Positions 50,544-50,758 of a stretch of 50,758 bases of DNA are shown in pieces. This DNA is from DMER64 sp964554535 (GTDB lineage Bacteria > Bacteroidota > Bacteroidia > Bacteroidales > UBA932). Location: the NCBI GenBank assembly GCA_964554535.1, contig CAZKPB010000017.1, positions 1 through 50,758 of the forward strand, read 5' to 3'. A program made the translations under genes and the position numbers. Position 1 is the stretch's first letter. Every line of letters begins with the position of its first letter. The notes under the pieces are model-generated. The model did no database searches. It saw only the letters and a list, made by a program, of their open reading frames with translations, and was not told the origin of the DNA.

Positions 50544-50758
50544 CCGGTGCGGCTTCCTAAGTCGGAGGTAAAGGTAGGGATTATTATTGAATCACATTGT
50601 GGGTTATGTATATATAATCGATGGGGGTACGCCCGCGCCGGCGGCGGCAGCCCCCGCGCAGCACCGGCGGCAGGGGAGGTCGTTGTGAATTGTCATTCGC
50701 CGACGGGTTGGCGCTCGAACCGCTCCTTTTAGCCGTGTCCCCGCTACGCGGTGCCCCG
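50544..50758. other. Right-edge stretch, GC-rich end, nothing identified
   Basis: No gene can be supported. From about 50620 the sequence turns strongly GC-rich (runs of CGGCGG and CCCCCGCG), unlike the AT-rich repeat zone before it. It may be the start of a neighbouring element cut by the window edge. Confidence 0.3.

Overview
The window looks like a chromosomal segment of a Bacteroidales (phylum Bacteroidota) bacterium. The evidence is a SusC/SusD pair, a one-protein hybrid two-component regulator, a BlaI/BlaR1 pair, many -7 boxes of the form TAnnTTTG, few Shine-Dalgarno sequences, and lipoprotein signals typical of the group. The genus cannot be told from the sequence alone. No rRNA, tRNA or CRISPR array was seen.

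Layout. 1-900 is non-coding and filled with three families of hairpin or tandem repeats. 1,050-7,911 holds superoxide reductase (dfx, minus), an acyl-CoA synthetase (plus), a BlaR1/BlaI pair (minus) with a phased operator, and a plus-strand run of histidine kinase, Smr protein and a secreted class I glutamine amidotransferase. 7,990-9,070 is a REP-associated tyrosine transposase (RAYT) gene with its own hairpins. 9,075-11,928 is a minus-strand operon (NUDIX, a small acidic protein, two alpha/beta hydrolases). 12,000-14,844 has an unexplained structured non-coding stretch, a Tat-signal fragment and a GH2 beta-galactosidase-like enzyme. 15,482-22,701 is an export operon: TolC, HlyD, a double ABC ATPase, two ABC-2 permeases (YbhGFSR-like) and a MATE pump.

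The centrepiece is 23,165-46,051, a polysaccharide-utilisation locus for a fructose-containing substrate. A first operon has a double-SGNH esterase, a ceramidase-fold hydrolase and a fructose-type hybrid two-component sensor. A second long operon starts at a good promoter near 29,089. It encodes a GH32 fructan hydrolase (split by an apparent one-base deletion), a sugar permease, a fructokinase, SusC, SusD, a DUF3823-type lipoprotein, a second ceramidase-fold hydrolase, a three-domain fusion (ceramidase-fold + alpha/beta hydrolase + CE1-like esterase), a sialate-O-acetylesterase-like SGNH enzyme and an unknown secreted protein. Capture, cleavage, import and phosphorylation of fructose are all covered. 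What is unusual is the load of putative ester/amide hydrolases: three ceramidase-fold domains, at least three SGNH domains and two further alpha/beta hydrolase domains. My inference is that the natural substrate is an acylated fructan or acyl-sucrose rather than plain levan or inulin. All three ceramidase-fold domains keep the predicted zinc ligands but carry Asn where neutral ceramidase has its catalytic Ser.

45,984-50,267 is a minus-strand housekeeping block: SDR, a 4Fe-4S protein, an MFS transporter, a uracil-DNA glycosylase-family protein and a second RAYT. Hairpins around the second RAYT match the ACCTTGC family at the far left edge, some 50 kb away, whereas the first RAYT is flanked by a different hairpin family. 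The window therefore seems to carry two separate RAYT/REP systems.
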